Assembly (NCBI GenBank): GCA_003838065.1
Contig: QZAC01000231.1
Coordinates: forward strand, 1 to 21,138
DNA from: Methanocalculus sp. MSAO_Arc2
GTDB taxonomy: Archaea > Halobacteriota > Methanomicrobia > Methanomicrobiales > Methanocorpusculaceae
Length of the DNA stretch: 21,138 nt
Direction of reading: 5' to 3'
Positions 7,813-15,992 of this stretch are shown in pieces. The stretch's first letter is position 1; every line of letters begins with the position of its first letter. The notes beneath the pieces were generated by a model. It made no database searches, was not told where the DNA came from, and was given only the letters and a program-made list of their open reading frames with translations. The position numbers and the translations under genes are program-made.

Positions 7813-9018
7813 TTATAGCAGGAGATATATCATCAATATAAGGACACTCGCACCAACGAGATCAATTGCGCTTGTGACAACCGGAATGCCGAAGTTGTCA
7901 GGATCATAGCCCAATGAATAGGAAACGCTTGCCGTCAAATATGCAAGCCAGTTCAGGCCTGTTATGACGATGAGACCAGATACCATCGTAACAACCACCA
8001 TCATGAAAAGCCCGGGTGACTCAAGGTGCATGAGAACTGCAGCAGTATGCGCGATTGCAGCCATCAGGGGGAGGATCAGGATCGCATACAGGTAGTTTTC
8101 AAAAAACCCTGAGAAGACCTCCCGGCCCGGTATCAGTTTCGGCGTGATAATACCCATATGCATCCCGCTCGCCAGCCGGGAGCATATAATACCTCCGATT
8201 GCACCGCATCCATTCATAAACGGCGGGATCAGGATAAGGAGCGCGGCGGTTGCAACAAGTTCTTCGAGCCCTTCTGTATAGATCACCCCCGCAAGAATCC
8301 CAAGGACACAAAGGGGTGTTAGAAGTGATACTCCTTCATAGGTGATCGAACGGACACTATCGGTCCCCCTGACCGCTTTGAAAACACTCACAACAAACAG
8401 GATGCATACAATCACAAAGAGGAGAGACTGCCAGAATGAAGGGAGGTTTACAATAACAAGAGCTGAAATGACCAGCAGAGGAAGGGTAATGACGTCACCT
8501 GCAGTAGTGACGGTCGGACCTCCGACCATATCCAGATCAAGGCCGTACCGGTAGGTGCCAAGGGAGACAAGCAGCGTAACCCCGGTGACAAGCAGGCCGG
8601 CAAAACAGCTTGACACAACAGAAATAAGCACCATTTCTGTCACAGATATCATCTCGACATTCAGGAGATACCCGATCACACTGCTGATGAATCCGACTGC
8701 CGCGGCGATGATAACAGTAAGAATGAAGGTTGCCAGGAGATTATCGCCAAGAACTGAACCACGTTGATAGTCGTTCGTAAACGTGCCCAGGTGCATCGCT
8801 GATGCAAGCCGCGATGAAAGGATCCCGGCGATACCCCCCCTCATATCAATTGAAACCGGAACAAGGATCATCAGCCCGGGTATGAGGAGGAAGATTTCGT
8901 TCACCGAACCAAGGTAGATGCCAGCAGCTGATGCAAGAAACGTGGTGATCAAAAGAGCAACAAGACCTGTCAGGAAGTCTCGAAAACGCCCTCTCAATCC
9001 GGCTATCGTCAGGGTCAT
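7813..9018 (-). CDS. MgtE-type divalent cation transporter, duplicated membrane domain only
   Basis: A polytopic membrane protein of about 401 residues (COG1824 type) with about ten hydrophobic segments. It contains two homologous halves. The first half has LLIPGLMILVPVSIDMRGG followed by SRLASAMHLG, and the second has LLILIPPFMNGCGAIGG followed by SRLASGMHMG. These match the MgtE transmembrane domain, which forms a Mg2+/Co2+ channel. In bacterial MgtE one copy per chain dimerises and is gated by N and CBS domains; here both copies are fused and no cytosolic domain is present. A TTG at 9039 also opens the frame, but GAAGGTG six bases before the ATG at 9018 favours the shorter form. The PhoU/RCK_C gene follows after 33 bases, and the RNase Z gene precedes it by 21. 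The ion preference is inferred from the family. Confidence 0.9.
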   Translation of the reverse strand: MTLTIAGLRGRFRDFLTGLVALLITTFLASAAGIYLGSVNEIFLLIPGLMILVPVSIDMRGGIAGILSSRLASAMHLGTFTNDYQRGSVLGDNLLATFILTVIIAAAVGFISSVIGYLLNVEMISVTEMVLISVVSSCFAGLLVTGVTLLVSLGTYRYGLDLDMVGGPTVTTAGDVITLPLLVISALVIVNLPSFWQSLLFVIVCILFVVSVFKAVRGTDSVRSITYEGVSLLTPLCVLGILAGVIYTEGLEELVATAALLILIPPFMNGCGAIGGIICSRLASGMHMGIITPKLIPGREVFSGFFENYLYAILILPLMAAIAHTAAVLMHLESPGLFMMVVVTMVSGLIVITGLNWLAYLTASVSYSLGYDPDNFGIPVVTSAIDLVGASVLILMIYLLL

Positions 9019-9039
9019 CAGCAACACCTTCCATCTCAA

Positions 9040-9981
9040 TCAATCCCGAAATGGTATTTCGATCATTGTACAGTCGTCTGGAAACAACACATCTCCAGAA
9101 TACTGTTTTTTCGCATCCTGTATATGGCTGGCTGTCTGTGTATACCGTGAACTGATATGGACAAGAGCCAGCCGCACCGCACCGAGATCCCGCGCGGCAA
9201 CTCCGGCATCTCCGGCTGTGGCATGAAAGACCTCATCTGCACGTTTTGCTTCAGCATCATCAAATGTTGCGTCATGGATGAGGAGATCAGCACCATATGC
9301 CGATTCTGGCCAGGTGTTCATCGGGCGGGTATCTCCGGTATACACAACCGTCCTCCCGGGACGTGGAGGACCCATTACCTGATCGGGCCGAACTTCTCTC
9401 TCATCGCGTTCATCCCTGACAGATACCGTCTCACCCCGCTGCAGCCGCCCAAAGAGCGGTCCGGGAGGAACGCCAAGCGAGATCGCTGCCTCGCGATTGA
9501 ACCGGCCGGGCCGCTCATTCTCTTTGAGGATATAGCCAAAACTGTCACAGCCATGCCGCGTTGCAAACGGGATCACACGGTACCCGTCAAAGAAAACGGG
9601 CACTCCATCTTCAACTTCAGATGCCTCGATCGGAAAGCCGGGTGTATTGTTCAGCCGTAAAATGACCGAGACCATGTCATGGATACGGCGGGGGCCATAG
9701 ATGGTGATCGGATCGACTCGTCCATTGAACCCCATCGTTTCTAATAGGCCGAATAAACCAAGATAATGGTCTGCATGCCAGTGGGTGATAAAGATGGCAT
9801 CAATGGTAAACCCGGTTCTGGCACGCATCATCTGCTGTTGAGCTCCTTCACCGCAGTCAAAGAGGAGTGTGTCAGATCCCCGCCTGACCATGATGCAGGA
9901 TGGGTTCCGTTGCGGTGTCGGGAGCGCGCCTGCTGTGCCAAGAAAATGAACATGAAGCGTCTCTCCTGCGATCAGCGCCAC
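9040..9981 (-). CDS. rnz: Ribonuclease Z (tRNA 3' processing endonuclease)
   Basis: A 313-residue metallo-beta-lactamase-fold nuclease that cuts pre-tRNA after the discriminator base so CCA can be added. Zinc-binding motif THWHADH is at residues 66-72 (H67, H69, D71, H72). FLGTAGALPTPQRNPS (13-27), FDCGEGAQQQM (41-51), GDTRP and LVHISSRYT are standard RNase Z signatures, and the length fits the short RNase Z form (about 300-320). The start is a GTG at 9981 that overlaps the preceding gene's stop by 10 bases; no internal ATG lies in frame before the conserved strand, so GTG seems right. Its place within a packed operon suggests translational coupling. The assignment is firm. Confidence 0.95.
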   Translation of the reverse strand: MALIAGETLHVHFLGTAGALPTPQRNPSCIMVRRGSDTLLFDCGEGAQQQMMRARTGFTIDAIFITHWHADHYLGLFGLLETMGFNGRVDPITIYGPRRIHDMVSVILRLNNTPGFPIEASEVEDGVPVFFDGYRVIPFATRHGCDSFGYILKENERPGRFNREAAISLGVPPGPLFGRLQRGETVSVRDERDEREVRPDQVMGPPRPGRTVVYTGDTRPMNTWPESAYGADLLIHDATFDDAEAKRADEVFHATAGDAGVAARDLGAVRLALVHISSRYTQTASHIQDAKKQYSGDVLFPDDCTMIEIPFRD

Positions 9982-10742
9982 CCCCTGGCAATGGCAAGAC
10001 TCTCTCTGGCCTCAACCAGATCTCTTCCTTCAATGACGATGATGCCAGAATATGATTCCAGGACAGCCTTTTGCACCCGGTCCCAGTCGATTGTCCCGCG
10101 TTTCAGGGCAAGGTGTTCATCAGATTCACCATGATTATCATGGATATGAAGGTGATCTGCGCCTGAAAGGTGCTGCAGGAACTCCTGTACCGTTCCGGTG
10201 GTGTTGGCATGGCCGATATCGATGGTTATTCCAATCCCGTCAATGCCATCGATCATTCCGAAGAGTTCACCAGGATCGCGGCAGAGAAACTCTTTGATCG
10301 ATATCATATTCTCAAGGCAGGCGAGGGTGCCGTATTCTTCTGCCACACTTCCGATCTCCCGGAGTGCCTCTTTCTGCAGTGACCATGCGCGGCCAGGATC
10401 GAGTTTGGAGAGCGGTGAGAGGTACCCGGGATGAATGGTAACCCGGTCCGTCAGATCGGCAGAATGCTCAATGCAAAGACAGATCTGCCTGATCGATTCC
10501 CGCCATATCGGGTAATTCATGGAAGCGAGATTTAAGTCTCCATAGGGTGCATGCACGCTGATCCGAAGTTGTGTACTGGCAAGCACGTCAGTGATCCTCT
10601 TTCGTTTCACAGGGTCATCGAGACGGTACTGTCCGTCTGCTGAGATCTCCCAGCCATCGTAGCCGATCTCTTCGATCCCTATGATCCATTCGGGATCTTC
10701 CCATACTTTTGAGGAGGAGGAGAAATAGAATCCTGCTATCAT
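9972..10742 (-). CDS. Sugar phosphate isomerase/epimerase-like TIM-barrel protein
   Basis: A 256-residue protein of the xylose-isomerase-like TIM-barrel superfamily (AP endonuclease 2 family). It opens with AGFYFSSSSKVWEDPEWI and has barrel strands ISVHAPYGDLNLAS (about 68-81), VTIHPGYLSPL, LACLENM, GITIDIGHAN and HLHIHDNHGESDEHL. These supply the His, Glu and Asp residues that bind divalent metal in this fold (H in VHAP, E in LEN, D in DIGHAN, H in HDNH). Members include epimerases, isomerases and endonuclease IV, so the substrate is undetermined. The ATG at 10742 overlaps the upstream stop as ATGA, indicating translational coupling. It overlaps RNase Z by 10 bases at its 3' end. An endonuclease IV role is possible but the protein is shorter than typical Nfo. 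Confidence 0.85.
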   Translation of the reverse strand: MIAGFYFSSSSKVWEDPEWIIGIEEIGYDGWEISADGQYRLDDPVKRKRITDVLASTQLRISVHAPYGDLNLASMNYPIWRESIRQICLCIEHSADLTDRVTIHPGYLSPLSKLDPGRAWSLQKEALREIGSVAEEYGTLACLENMISIKEFLCRDPGELFGMIDGIDGIGITIDIGHANTTGTVQEFLQHLSGADHLHIHDNHGESDEHLALKRGTIDWDRVQKAVLESYSGIIVIEGRDLVEARESLAIARGWR

Positions 10743-11287
10743 GGTATACCGCCTGTCGTTTTAAGAATCCGGCGGACTTCATCCCGGAAAGATGCAAGTG
10801 AACTGGTATTTATAATGGTGATATCTGCCTTTTTCATTGCTTCTGCCAGGCCAAACCCGCATTCACGCTCATCACGTGACCTGAGATCAATTGCAGTCTG
10901 CATATCATCAGATCGCCCCCGTGCACCCACGCGCCGGAGCCGCAGATGAAAGGGTGAGTCTATAGCGATTACGGTGAAGTCATCAAATGTATTCCGGTAG
11001 AGATCGACTTCAGCATCACCCCTGATGCCGTCGATGAGCACAACCGGGGCAGATAGTGCCTGGACTTCAGGGACGGTCAGCTCTGCAATCGCCGCCATCC
11101 CATGCTCTTCCCTGAGACGGCGGGCAATTTCGCCAAGATGCGTATCTGTTGCATCAAGGCCTTCATTCTCAGCATACCGCCGGATAACATCTCCCATCAC
11201 CACGACCGGGATCCCCAGTTCAACGGCGATCTGTGAGCATTCACCCTTGCCGCTTGCCGGGAGCCCGACCAGTCCAAGTACCTTCAT
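10739..11287 (-). CDS. UPF0200 family nucleotide kinase-like P-loop protein
   Basis: A 182-residue P-loop NTPase. The Walker A motif GLPASGKG is at residues 8-15, followed by a VVMGDVIR segment (about 29-36), VLIDGIRGDAEV and RLRRVGARGRSDD (a lid-like segment with arginines). This pattern is that of the archaeal UPF0200 family, related to dephospho-CoA, adenylate and cytidylate kinases. The true substrate is not known to me. The frame extends upstream to 11347, but GGAG nine bases before the ATG at 11287 and the conserved MKVLGLVGLP start favour 11287. This start lies inside the nrdG-like gene (47-base overlap), and the 3' end forms an ATGA overlap with the TIM-barrel gene, so translation is likely coupled on both sides. 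Confidence 0.88.
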   Translation of the reverse strand: MKVLGLVGLPASGKGECSQIAVELGIPVVVMGDVIRRYAENEGLDATDTHLGEIARRLREEHGMAAIAELTVPEVQALSAPVVLIDGIRGDAEVDLYRNTFDDFTVIAIDSPFHLRLRRVGARGRSDDMQTAIDLRSRDERECGFGLAEAMKKADITIINTSSLASFRDEVRRILKTTGGIP

Positions 11288-11969
11288 AATATAGTTCTCC
11301 ATCTTCCCGTGTCCTGATGATAACCGGCCTTCCCAGTTTATCTCCAATCATTTTCAGCTCCTGTAATGAGAGGGGCTGCACCTGGCCATGTATTCCCTGC
11401 TGGAGGACGAGGGGGACATCCTGTGCCTCCCGTGATATATACCCGACCTCATCTTCATATCCCCGAAAGAGCGTGACAACAACCTGAAATTCCAAAAGTC
11501 TCCCATCAAGGTATGCAGCCGTGCATGCCGCAAGCGTCTCTTTAACCGCCCCGGAAAACCGCTCCTGGAGCAGATTGTCATAGCGGGTCCACCGTGCCTT
11601 GATGTCGAGTGCCACCCGGTAAACAGAGAGACCATCGATCAGATTTCTCACGGCTTCCGGATAGACGCCGTTTGTATGGATGCCAACGTGAAGGCCGAGG
11701 TTTGTTGAGCTTTCTGCAAGTCTCTGGAGCGCTTCTCCCTGAAGCGTGGGTTCTCCCCCTGAGAAGACCACACCTGATACAGCAATGCGGGATGATCGAA
11801 TCATATCCAGTATATCTTCTATCGGGCGCAGATCCTCGCCGTTCTGGAGGTCTTTGTTATGACAATAGTCACACCGGACCGGACAGCCTCTGAGAAAGAC
11901 TGTGCATACAGCCCGGCCTGGCCAATCGACTGTGCTGATAGGGACAAAACCACCAAAATTGACAAGCAA
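11241..11969 (-). CDS. nrdG: Anaerobic ribonucleoside-triphosphate reductase activating protein-like radical SAM enzyme
   Basis: A 242-residue radical SAM protein. The cluster-binding CX3CX2C motif is RGCPVRCDYCHN (C29, C33, C36), the SAM-binding GGEP motif is SGGEP (70-74), and the N-terminus VNFGGFVPISTVDWPGRAVC is typical of archaeal NrdG-like activases, which place a glycyl radical on class III ribonucleotide reductase. No reductase gene lies in the window, so activation of another glycyl-radical enzyme remains possible. The start is a TTG at 11969 with GGTGAT centred about 8 bases upstream; no ATG precedes the conserved first strand. It appears to be the first gene of the seven-gene minus-strand run and diverges from thiC. 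Confidence 0.85.
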   Translation of the reverse strand: MLVNFGGFVPISTVDWPGRAVCTVFLRGCPVRCDYCHNKDLQNGEDLRPIEDILDMIRSSRIAVSGVVFSGGEPTLQGEALQRLAESSTNLGLHVGIHTNGVYPEAVRNLIDGLSVYRVALDIKARWTRYDNLLQERFSGAVKETLAACTAAYLDGRLLEFQVVVTLFRGYEDEVGYISREAQDVPLVLQQGIHGQVQPLSLQELKMIGDKLGRPVIIRTREDGELYYEGTWTGRAPGKRQG

Positions 11970-12060
11970 AAAATCACCGGCACTATACCTGTTTGCCCGG
12001 AATTTTCAATAAAGCTATCTTCACCAGCAACAGGACAAATTGAGATGAGCTAACGAAAAC

Positions 12061-12122
12061 AATATTTATTGCCAAGAAATAAAGTAATATTGCCTTTATT
12101 TTGGAAAATACAAGTGTTTATC
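12061..12122 (+). promoter_or_regulatory. thiC promoter region with candidate operator
   Basis: Two copies of TATTGCC at 12067-12073 and 12088-12094 are spaced exactly 21 bases apart (two helical turns). They are interleaved with an imperfect inverted repeat, CCAAGAAATAAAG at 12072-12084 and CCTTTATTTTGG at 12093-12104. A TATA-like GTTTATC at 12116-12122 lies about 27 bases before the thiC ATG, and there is no Shine-Dalgarno site, consistent with a leaderless message. Repression by a thiamine-responsive regulator such as ThiR is a reasonable guess, not shown. I saw no TPP riboswitch motif here. Confidence 0.4.
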
Positions 12123-12146
12123 TGGTATTTTACACCATAGTTCAGT

Positions 12147-13424
12147 ATGACACTACTTGAGGATGCACGGCGCGGCATCATCGCTGAAGAGATGAGAACG
12201 GTGGCCCGGTCAGAAGGGGTTACTGACGACTTTGTCAGGAGAAGTGTTGCAGGCGGGCATATTGTGATTCCGATCAGTCCATACCGTGATGTTAAGATAT
12301 GCGGAATTGGCGAGGGGCTCAGGACAAAGGTGAATGCCTCGATCGGGACGTCTTCAGATATCGTCGATATCGACCATGAGGTCGAAAAGACCCGGCAGGC
12401 AGAACGTGCAGGGGCAGATACCTTAATGGAGCTTTCAACCGGCGGGGATTTTCTCGAGATCCGCCGAAGGGTGATCGAGAACACCACCCTCTCTGTTGGA
12501 TCCGTTCCCCTGTACCAGGCATTCATCGAAGCGGCGCGAAAAAAGGGCGCGGTCGTTCACATGGATGAAGATGACCTCTTCAACGCAACAGAAATCCAGG
12601 CAAGAATGGGTACAAACTTCATGGCGATCCATACCGGGATCAATTGGGAGACTATGAAGCGGCTCCAGAACCAGGGAAGACACGGCGGACTCGTTTCCCG
12701 CGGCGGTGCATTCATGACTGCCTGGATGCTCCATAATGAGATGGAGAACCCGCTATACCGCCGGTTTGATTATCTGCTTGAGATTATGAAGGAGCACGAG
12801 GTCACGCTCTCCTTTGGAAACGGTATGCGTGCCGGTGCGGTCCATGATGCAACAGACCGGGCGCAGATCCAGGAGCTTCTCATCAATGCAGAGCTTGCCG
12901 ACCAGGCAAATGCCTTTGGTGTCCAGGCGATCATCGAAGGGCCGGGCCATATTCCAATCGATGAGATTGCAACAAACGTCCAGCTCCAAAAAAGGGTCAC
13001 AAACAACAGGCCGTTTTATATGCTCGGCCCATTGGTCACTGATATCGCTCCCGGATACGATGACCGGGTGGCAGCCATTGGTGCTGCCATCTCGTCTGCT
13101 GCAGGTGCGGATTTCATCTGTTATGTAACCCCGGCAGAACATCTTGCACTCCCGACGCCAGAGGAGGTGTATGAAGGGGTCATCTCCTCGCGTATTGCAG
13201 CACATGCTGGAGATATGGTCAAACTGAAAAAGACCAGGGCGCTCGACCTGGAGATGGGGCATGCACGCCGCGACCTTGACTGGGAACGCCAGTTTGCCGT
13301 TGCGATGAACCCGGACCATGCACGGGAGATCAGGGACAGCAGGTCCCCGGCTGACGCAGATGCCTGCACAATGTGCGGAGATTTCTGTGCGCTGAAGATC
13401 GTCAGTAAACACTTTAATTTCTAA
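12147..13424 (+). CDS. thiC: Phosphomethylpyrimidine synthase
   Basis: ThiC is a radical SAM enzyme that rearranges aminoimidazole ribotide into hydroxymethylpyrimidine phosphate for thiamine synthesis. The 425-residue length fits archaeal and short bacterial forms. Signatures include ELSTGGD (about 95-101), NFMAIHTGINW (about 156-166), LVSRGGAFM, EGPGHIPIDEI and YMLGPLVTDIAPGYD. The C-terminal cluster motif is ACTMCGDFCALK with cysteines 407, 410 and 414. This is CX2CX3C, one residue shorter than the CX2CX4C I know from bacterial ThiC; I believe this is a normal archaeal variant. The gene stands alone, divergent from nrdG, with a candidate operator upstream and a T-tract terminator after it. 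Confidence 0.97.
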   Translation: MTLLEDARRGIIAEEMRTVARSEGVTDDFVRRSVAGGHIVIPISPYRDVKICGIGEGLRTKVNASIGTSSDIVDIDHEVEKTRQAERAGADTLMELSTGGDFLEIRRRVIENTTLSVGSVPLYQAFIEAARKKGAVVHMDEDDLFNATEIQARMGTNFMAIHTGINWETMKRLQNQGRHGGLVSRGGAFMTAWMLHNEMENPLYRRFDYLLEIMKEHEVTLSFGNGMRAGAVHDATDRAQIQELLINAELADQANAFGVQAIIEGPGHIPIDEIATNVQLQKRVTNNRPFYMLGPLVTDIAPGYDDRVAAIGAAISSAAGADFICYVTPAEHLALPTPEEVYEGVISSRIAAHAGDMVKLKKTRALDLEMGHARRDLDWERQFAVAMNPDHAREIRDSRSPADADACTMCGDFCALKIVSKHFNF

Positions 13425-13428
13425 TACA

Positions 13429-13440
13429 ACCTTTTTTTCT
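13429..13440 (+). terminator. T-tract terminator after thiC
   Basis: The sequence ACCTTTTTTTCT starts 5 bases after the thiC stop codon. A run of seven T residues without a strong hairpin is a typical archaeal terminator. Confidence 0.5.
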
Positions 13441-13502
13441 GCATTGAACGAGAGCCTTTTGTATGACAGGAGGCTATTTCCACATTGTTTGTAAACGGTT
13501 TT

Positions 13503-13521
13503 GACCGGAGAGACTCCCGTC
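13503..13521 (+). promoter_or_regulatory. Imperfect palindrome upstream of cdc48
   Basis: GACCGGAG AGA CTCCCGTC has arms matching at 7 of 8 positions around a 3-base centre. It ends about 10 bases before the cdc48 TATA box, the usual place for an activator or a regulator that contacts the BRE region. A heat-shock or stress regulator would fit the gene content, but this is inference. Confidence 0.35.
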
Positions 13522-13531
13522 ATAAGAAAAA

Positions 13532-13542
13532 ACTATATATAC
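13532..13542 (+). promoter_or_regulatory. TATA box for cdc48 operon
   Basis: ACTATATATAC preceded by an A-rich BRE-like GAAAAA is a strong archaeal promoter match. Transcription would begin near 13562, leaving a leader of about 20 bases carrying AAGGTGAT at 13569-13576 as ribosome site. Confidence 0.7.
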
Positions 13543-13580
13543 ATACAAACACTAACGTATGGTAAATTAAGGTGATTTCT

Positions 13581-15992
13581 ATGCCAGTTGACAAAGAGAA
13601 TATTGATGTAATCGTAAAAGAAGCAGCCCATGGTGATGCAGGCCGCGGCATTGCCCGGCTCTCAATTGACGTTATGAAACAGCTGAACCTGGTCTCCGGG
13701 GACCTCATTGAGATCGCGGGGAGAAAGAAGGCGGCTGCCATTGTCTGGCCAGGGTTCCCCGAGGATACCGGCCGATCCGTGATCAGGATCGATGGCAATG
13801 TCCGGAGCAATGCCGGGGCCGGGATCGATGATCGGGTCAGAATTAAAAAACTGGAGGCAGGATACGCGACAAAGGTGACCATCCAGCCCACACAGCCGAT
13901 CCGGCTCGTCGGAGGTGAACAGTACCTCAAGCGGATGCTCCATGGCCGATCGGTCTCTGCAGGCCAGACAGTCCGGGTAAACGTGCTTGGCAATCCCCTC
14001 ACCTTCGTTATCTCGAAGGTGGTCCCAAAGGGGGTTGCGATCGTCACTGACGATACCGAGATTGAGCTTAAAGAAACGCCATATGAAGCAGAGAAGATCA
14101 GAGAACGCATCTCTGACATCCATTACGAGGATATCGGTGGTCTTGGCCGTGAGCTGCAGCTGGTCCGTGAGATGATTGAGCTGCCGCTCCGCCAGCCCGA
14201 ACTGTTTGAGCGCCTGGGTATTGAGCCTCCAAAAGGTGTCCTCCTGTATGGCCCTCCAGGCACCGGGAAGACATTGATCGCAAGGGCGGTTGCAAGCGAG
14301 GTCGATGCTCACTTTATCAGCCTCTCAGGCCCTGAGATCATGAGCAAGTACTATGGAGAATCTGAGGGGAAACTGCGTGAAGTCTTCGAAGAGGCGCAGG
14401 AGAATGCTCCGACGATCATCTTCATCGATGAGATCGACTCGATCGCGCCCAAGCGTGAAGATACGAAAGGAGAGGTGGAGCGGCGGGTTGTTGCACAGCT
14501 CCTTTCACTGATGGACGGGCTGAAGAGCCGCGGCCAGGTGGTTGTGATTGCCGCAACCAACATCCCGGACTCAATTGACCCTGCTCTCAGGCGCGGCGGC
14601 CGGTTTGACCGCGAGATCGAGATCGGGATCCCGGACAAAAAAGGAAGGCTTGAAGTCCTCGAGATCCACAGCAGGGGTGTCCCGCTTGGAGACGATGTCG
14701 ATCTCCCCTCCTTTGCCGATATCACCCATGGCTTTGTCGGCGCAGACCTTGCACTCCTTGTGAAAGAGGCGGCGATGCATGCACTCAGAAAGATCATCCC
14801 AAAGATCAATGTTGATGAAGAGATCCCGTCTGAGTTCCTGGATGAGCTGAAGGTTGTGCGGGAAGATTTCGATGAGGCGCTGAAACATGTCGAGCCAAGC
14901 GCGATGCGTGAGGTGCTTGTGGAGGTGCCTGATGTCCACTGGGGCGATGTCGGTGGGATCCCGGATGTCAAGGCCGAACTGCGTGAGGCAATCGAGTGGC
15001 CGCTGAAATACCCGGATCTCTTCCTGCGCCTGACCACAAAACCGCCAAAAGGGATCCTCCTCTTTGGCCCGCCCGGAACAGGAAAGACGCTCCTTGCAAA
15101 AGCTGTTGCCAACGAGAGCGAATGCAACTTTATCTCTATCAAAGGCCCGGAACTCCTCTCAAAATGGGTAGGGGAATCGGAGAAAGGTGTCCGCGAGATC
15201 TTCCGGAAGGCACGACAGGCATCTCCGTCAATAGTCTTCTTTGACGAAGTTGACGCCCTTGTCCCGCGCCGCGGCACGTACATGGGATCATCCCATGTGA
15301 CCGAGAGTGTCGTCAGCCAGATCTTAACTGAACTCGACGGACTTGAAGAGCTCAAGGATGTGGTCGTGATCGGTGCCACAAACAGGCCTGATATGATGGA
15401 CCCGGCCCTGATGCGCCCGGGCCGGCTTGAACGCCATATCTTCGTGCCGCCGCCAGATGCTGAGGGAAGAAAACAGATCTTTGAAGTATATCTCAAAGAC
15501 GAGACAGGTATCCTTGCAAAGGACATCGATCTTGACGCACTGGTCGATCAGACAGAAGGGTATGTCGGTGCAGACATTGAGGCGCTCGTCCGCGAGGCGA
15601 AGCTCTATGCAATCCGGGACTTCATCGCCAGGATGGATGGAAGAAGTGAGGAGGAGATGAAGGATGCCATGGAGAACATCCGTGTCACCAAAGAGCATGT
15701 GGCTCTCGCACGCGAGAAGGTGAAGGCTTCACTTGACAGCGATGCGATCGAAGCAGCCGAGCGGCAGTCATGGGAGTACCTGTACAATGAAGACCAGCGG
15801 CGGGTGCTTGAAAAGGCAATGAATGTTGCAAAGCGTGCCCTCCTCATGGAAAAGAACGAGAAGGTCACCGCAGGTGCTGAGGAACTCCGCAGGCATGTGA
15901 CATCAGCAAAGAAACAGTTTGATGTGATCAGACGGGCAACAAAAGAACTGGAATCGGCAATGACAGAAGATAATATGAGTGTGACAGAATAA
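13581..15992 (+). CDS. cdc48: Cdc48/VCP-like AAA+ ATPase
   Basis: An 803-residue double AAA+ unfoldase that forms hexamers and feeds substrates to the proteasome or remodels complexes. The N-terminal Cdc48 double-psi barrel and beta-clam cover about residues 1-170. D1 has Walker A GPPGTGKT (224-231) and Walker B IIFIDEID (279-286). D2 has GPPGTGKT (496-503) and IVFFDEVD (551-558). A charged, helical C-terminal extension of about 120 residues follows D2 and ends MSVTE, without the HbYX tail used by some archaeal homologues to dock on the proteasome. The GTG at 13572 is part of the AGGTGAT ribosome site, so I place the start at the ATG at 13581. The stop overlaps the next start as TAATG, pointing to coupled translation with the Hsp20-like gene. 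Confidence 0.97.
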   Translation: MPVDKENIDVIVKEAAHGDAGRGIARLSIDVMKQLNLVSGDLIEIAGRKKAAAIVWPGFPEDTGRSVIRIDGNVRSNAGAGIDDRVRIKKLEAGYATKVTIQPTQPIRLVGGEQYLKRMLHGRSVSAGQTVRVNVLGNPLTFVISKVVPKGVAIVTDDTEIELKETPYEAEKIRERISDIHYEDIGGLGRELQLVREMIELPLRQPELFERLGIEPPKGVLLYGPPGTGKTLIARAVASEVDAHFISLSGPEIMSKYYGESEGKLREVFEEAQENAPTIIFIDEIDSIAPKREDTKGEVERRVVAQLLSLMDGLKSRGQVVVIAATNIPDSIDPALRRGGRFDREIEIGIPDKKGRLEVLEIHSRGVPLGDDVDLPSFADITHGFVGADLALLVKEAAMHALRKIIPKINVDEEIPSEFLDELKVVREDFDEALKHVEPSAMREVLVEVPDVHWGDVGGIPDVKAELREAIEWPLKYPDLFLRLTTKPPKGILLFGPPGTGKTLLAKAVANESECNFISIKGPELLSKWVGESEKGVREIFRKARQASPSIVFFDEVDALVPRRGTYMGSSHVTESVVSQILTELDGLEELKDVVVIGATNRPDMMDPALMRPGRLERHIFVPPPDAEGRKQIFEVYLKDETGILAKDIDLDALVDQTEGYVGADIEALVREAKLYAIRDFIARMDGRSEEEMKDAMENIRVTKEHVALAREKVKASLDSDAIEAAERQSWEYLYNEDQRRVLEKAMNVAKRALLMEKNEKVTAGAEELRRHVTSAKKQFDVIRRATKELESAMTEDNMSVTE

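Noticed and set aside
12753..13523. 256-codon open frame opposite thiC
   Set aside because: Shadow of thiC; no motif or ribosome site, and it crosses the thiC terminator.
13572..13580. GTG at 13572 as the cdc48 start
   Set aside because: The GTG is part of the AAGGTGAT ribosome site for the ATG at 13581.
14351..15526. 391-codon open frame on the minus strand inside cdc48
   Set aside because: It is low-complexity, Ser/Arg-rich antisense of the two AAA+ domains with no family match; the plus frame is unmistakably Cdc48.
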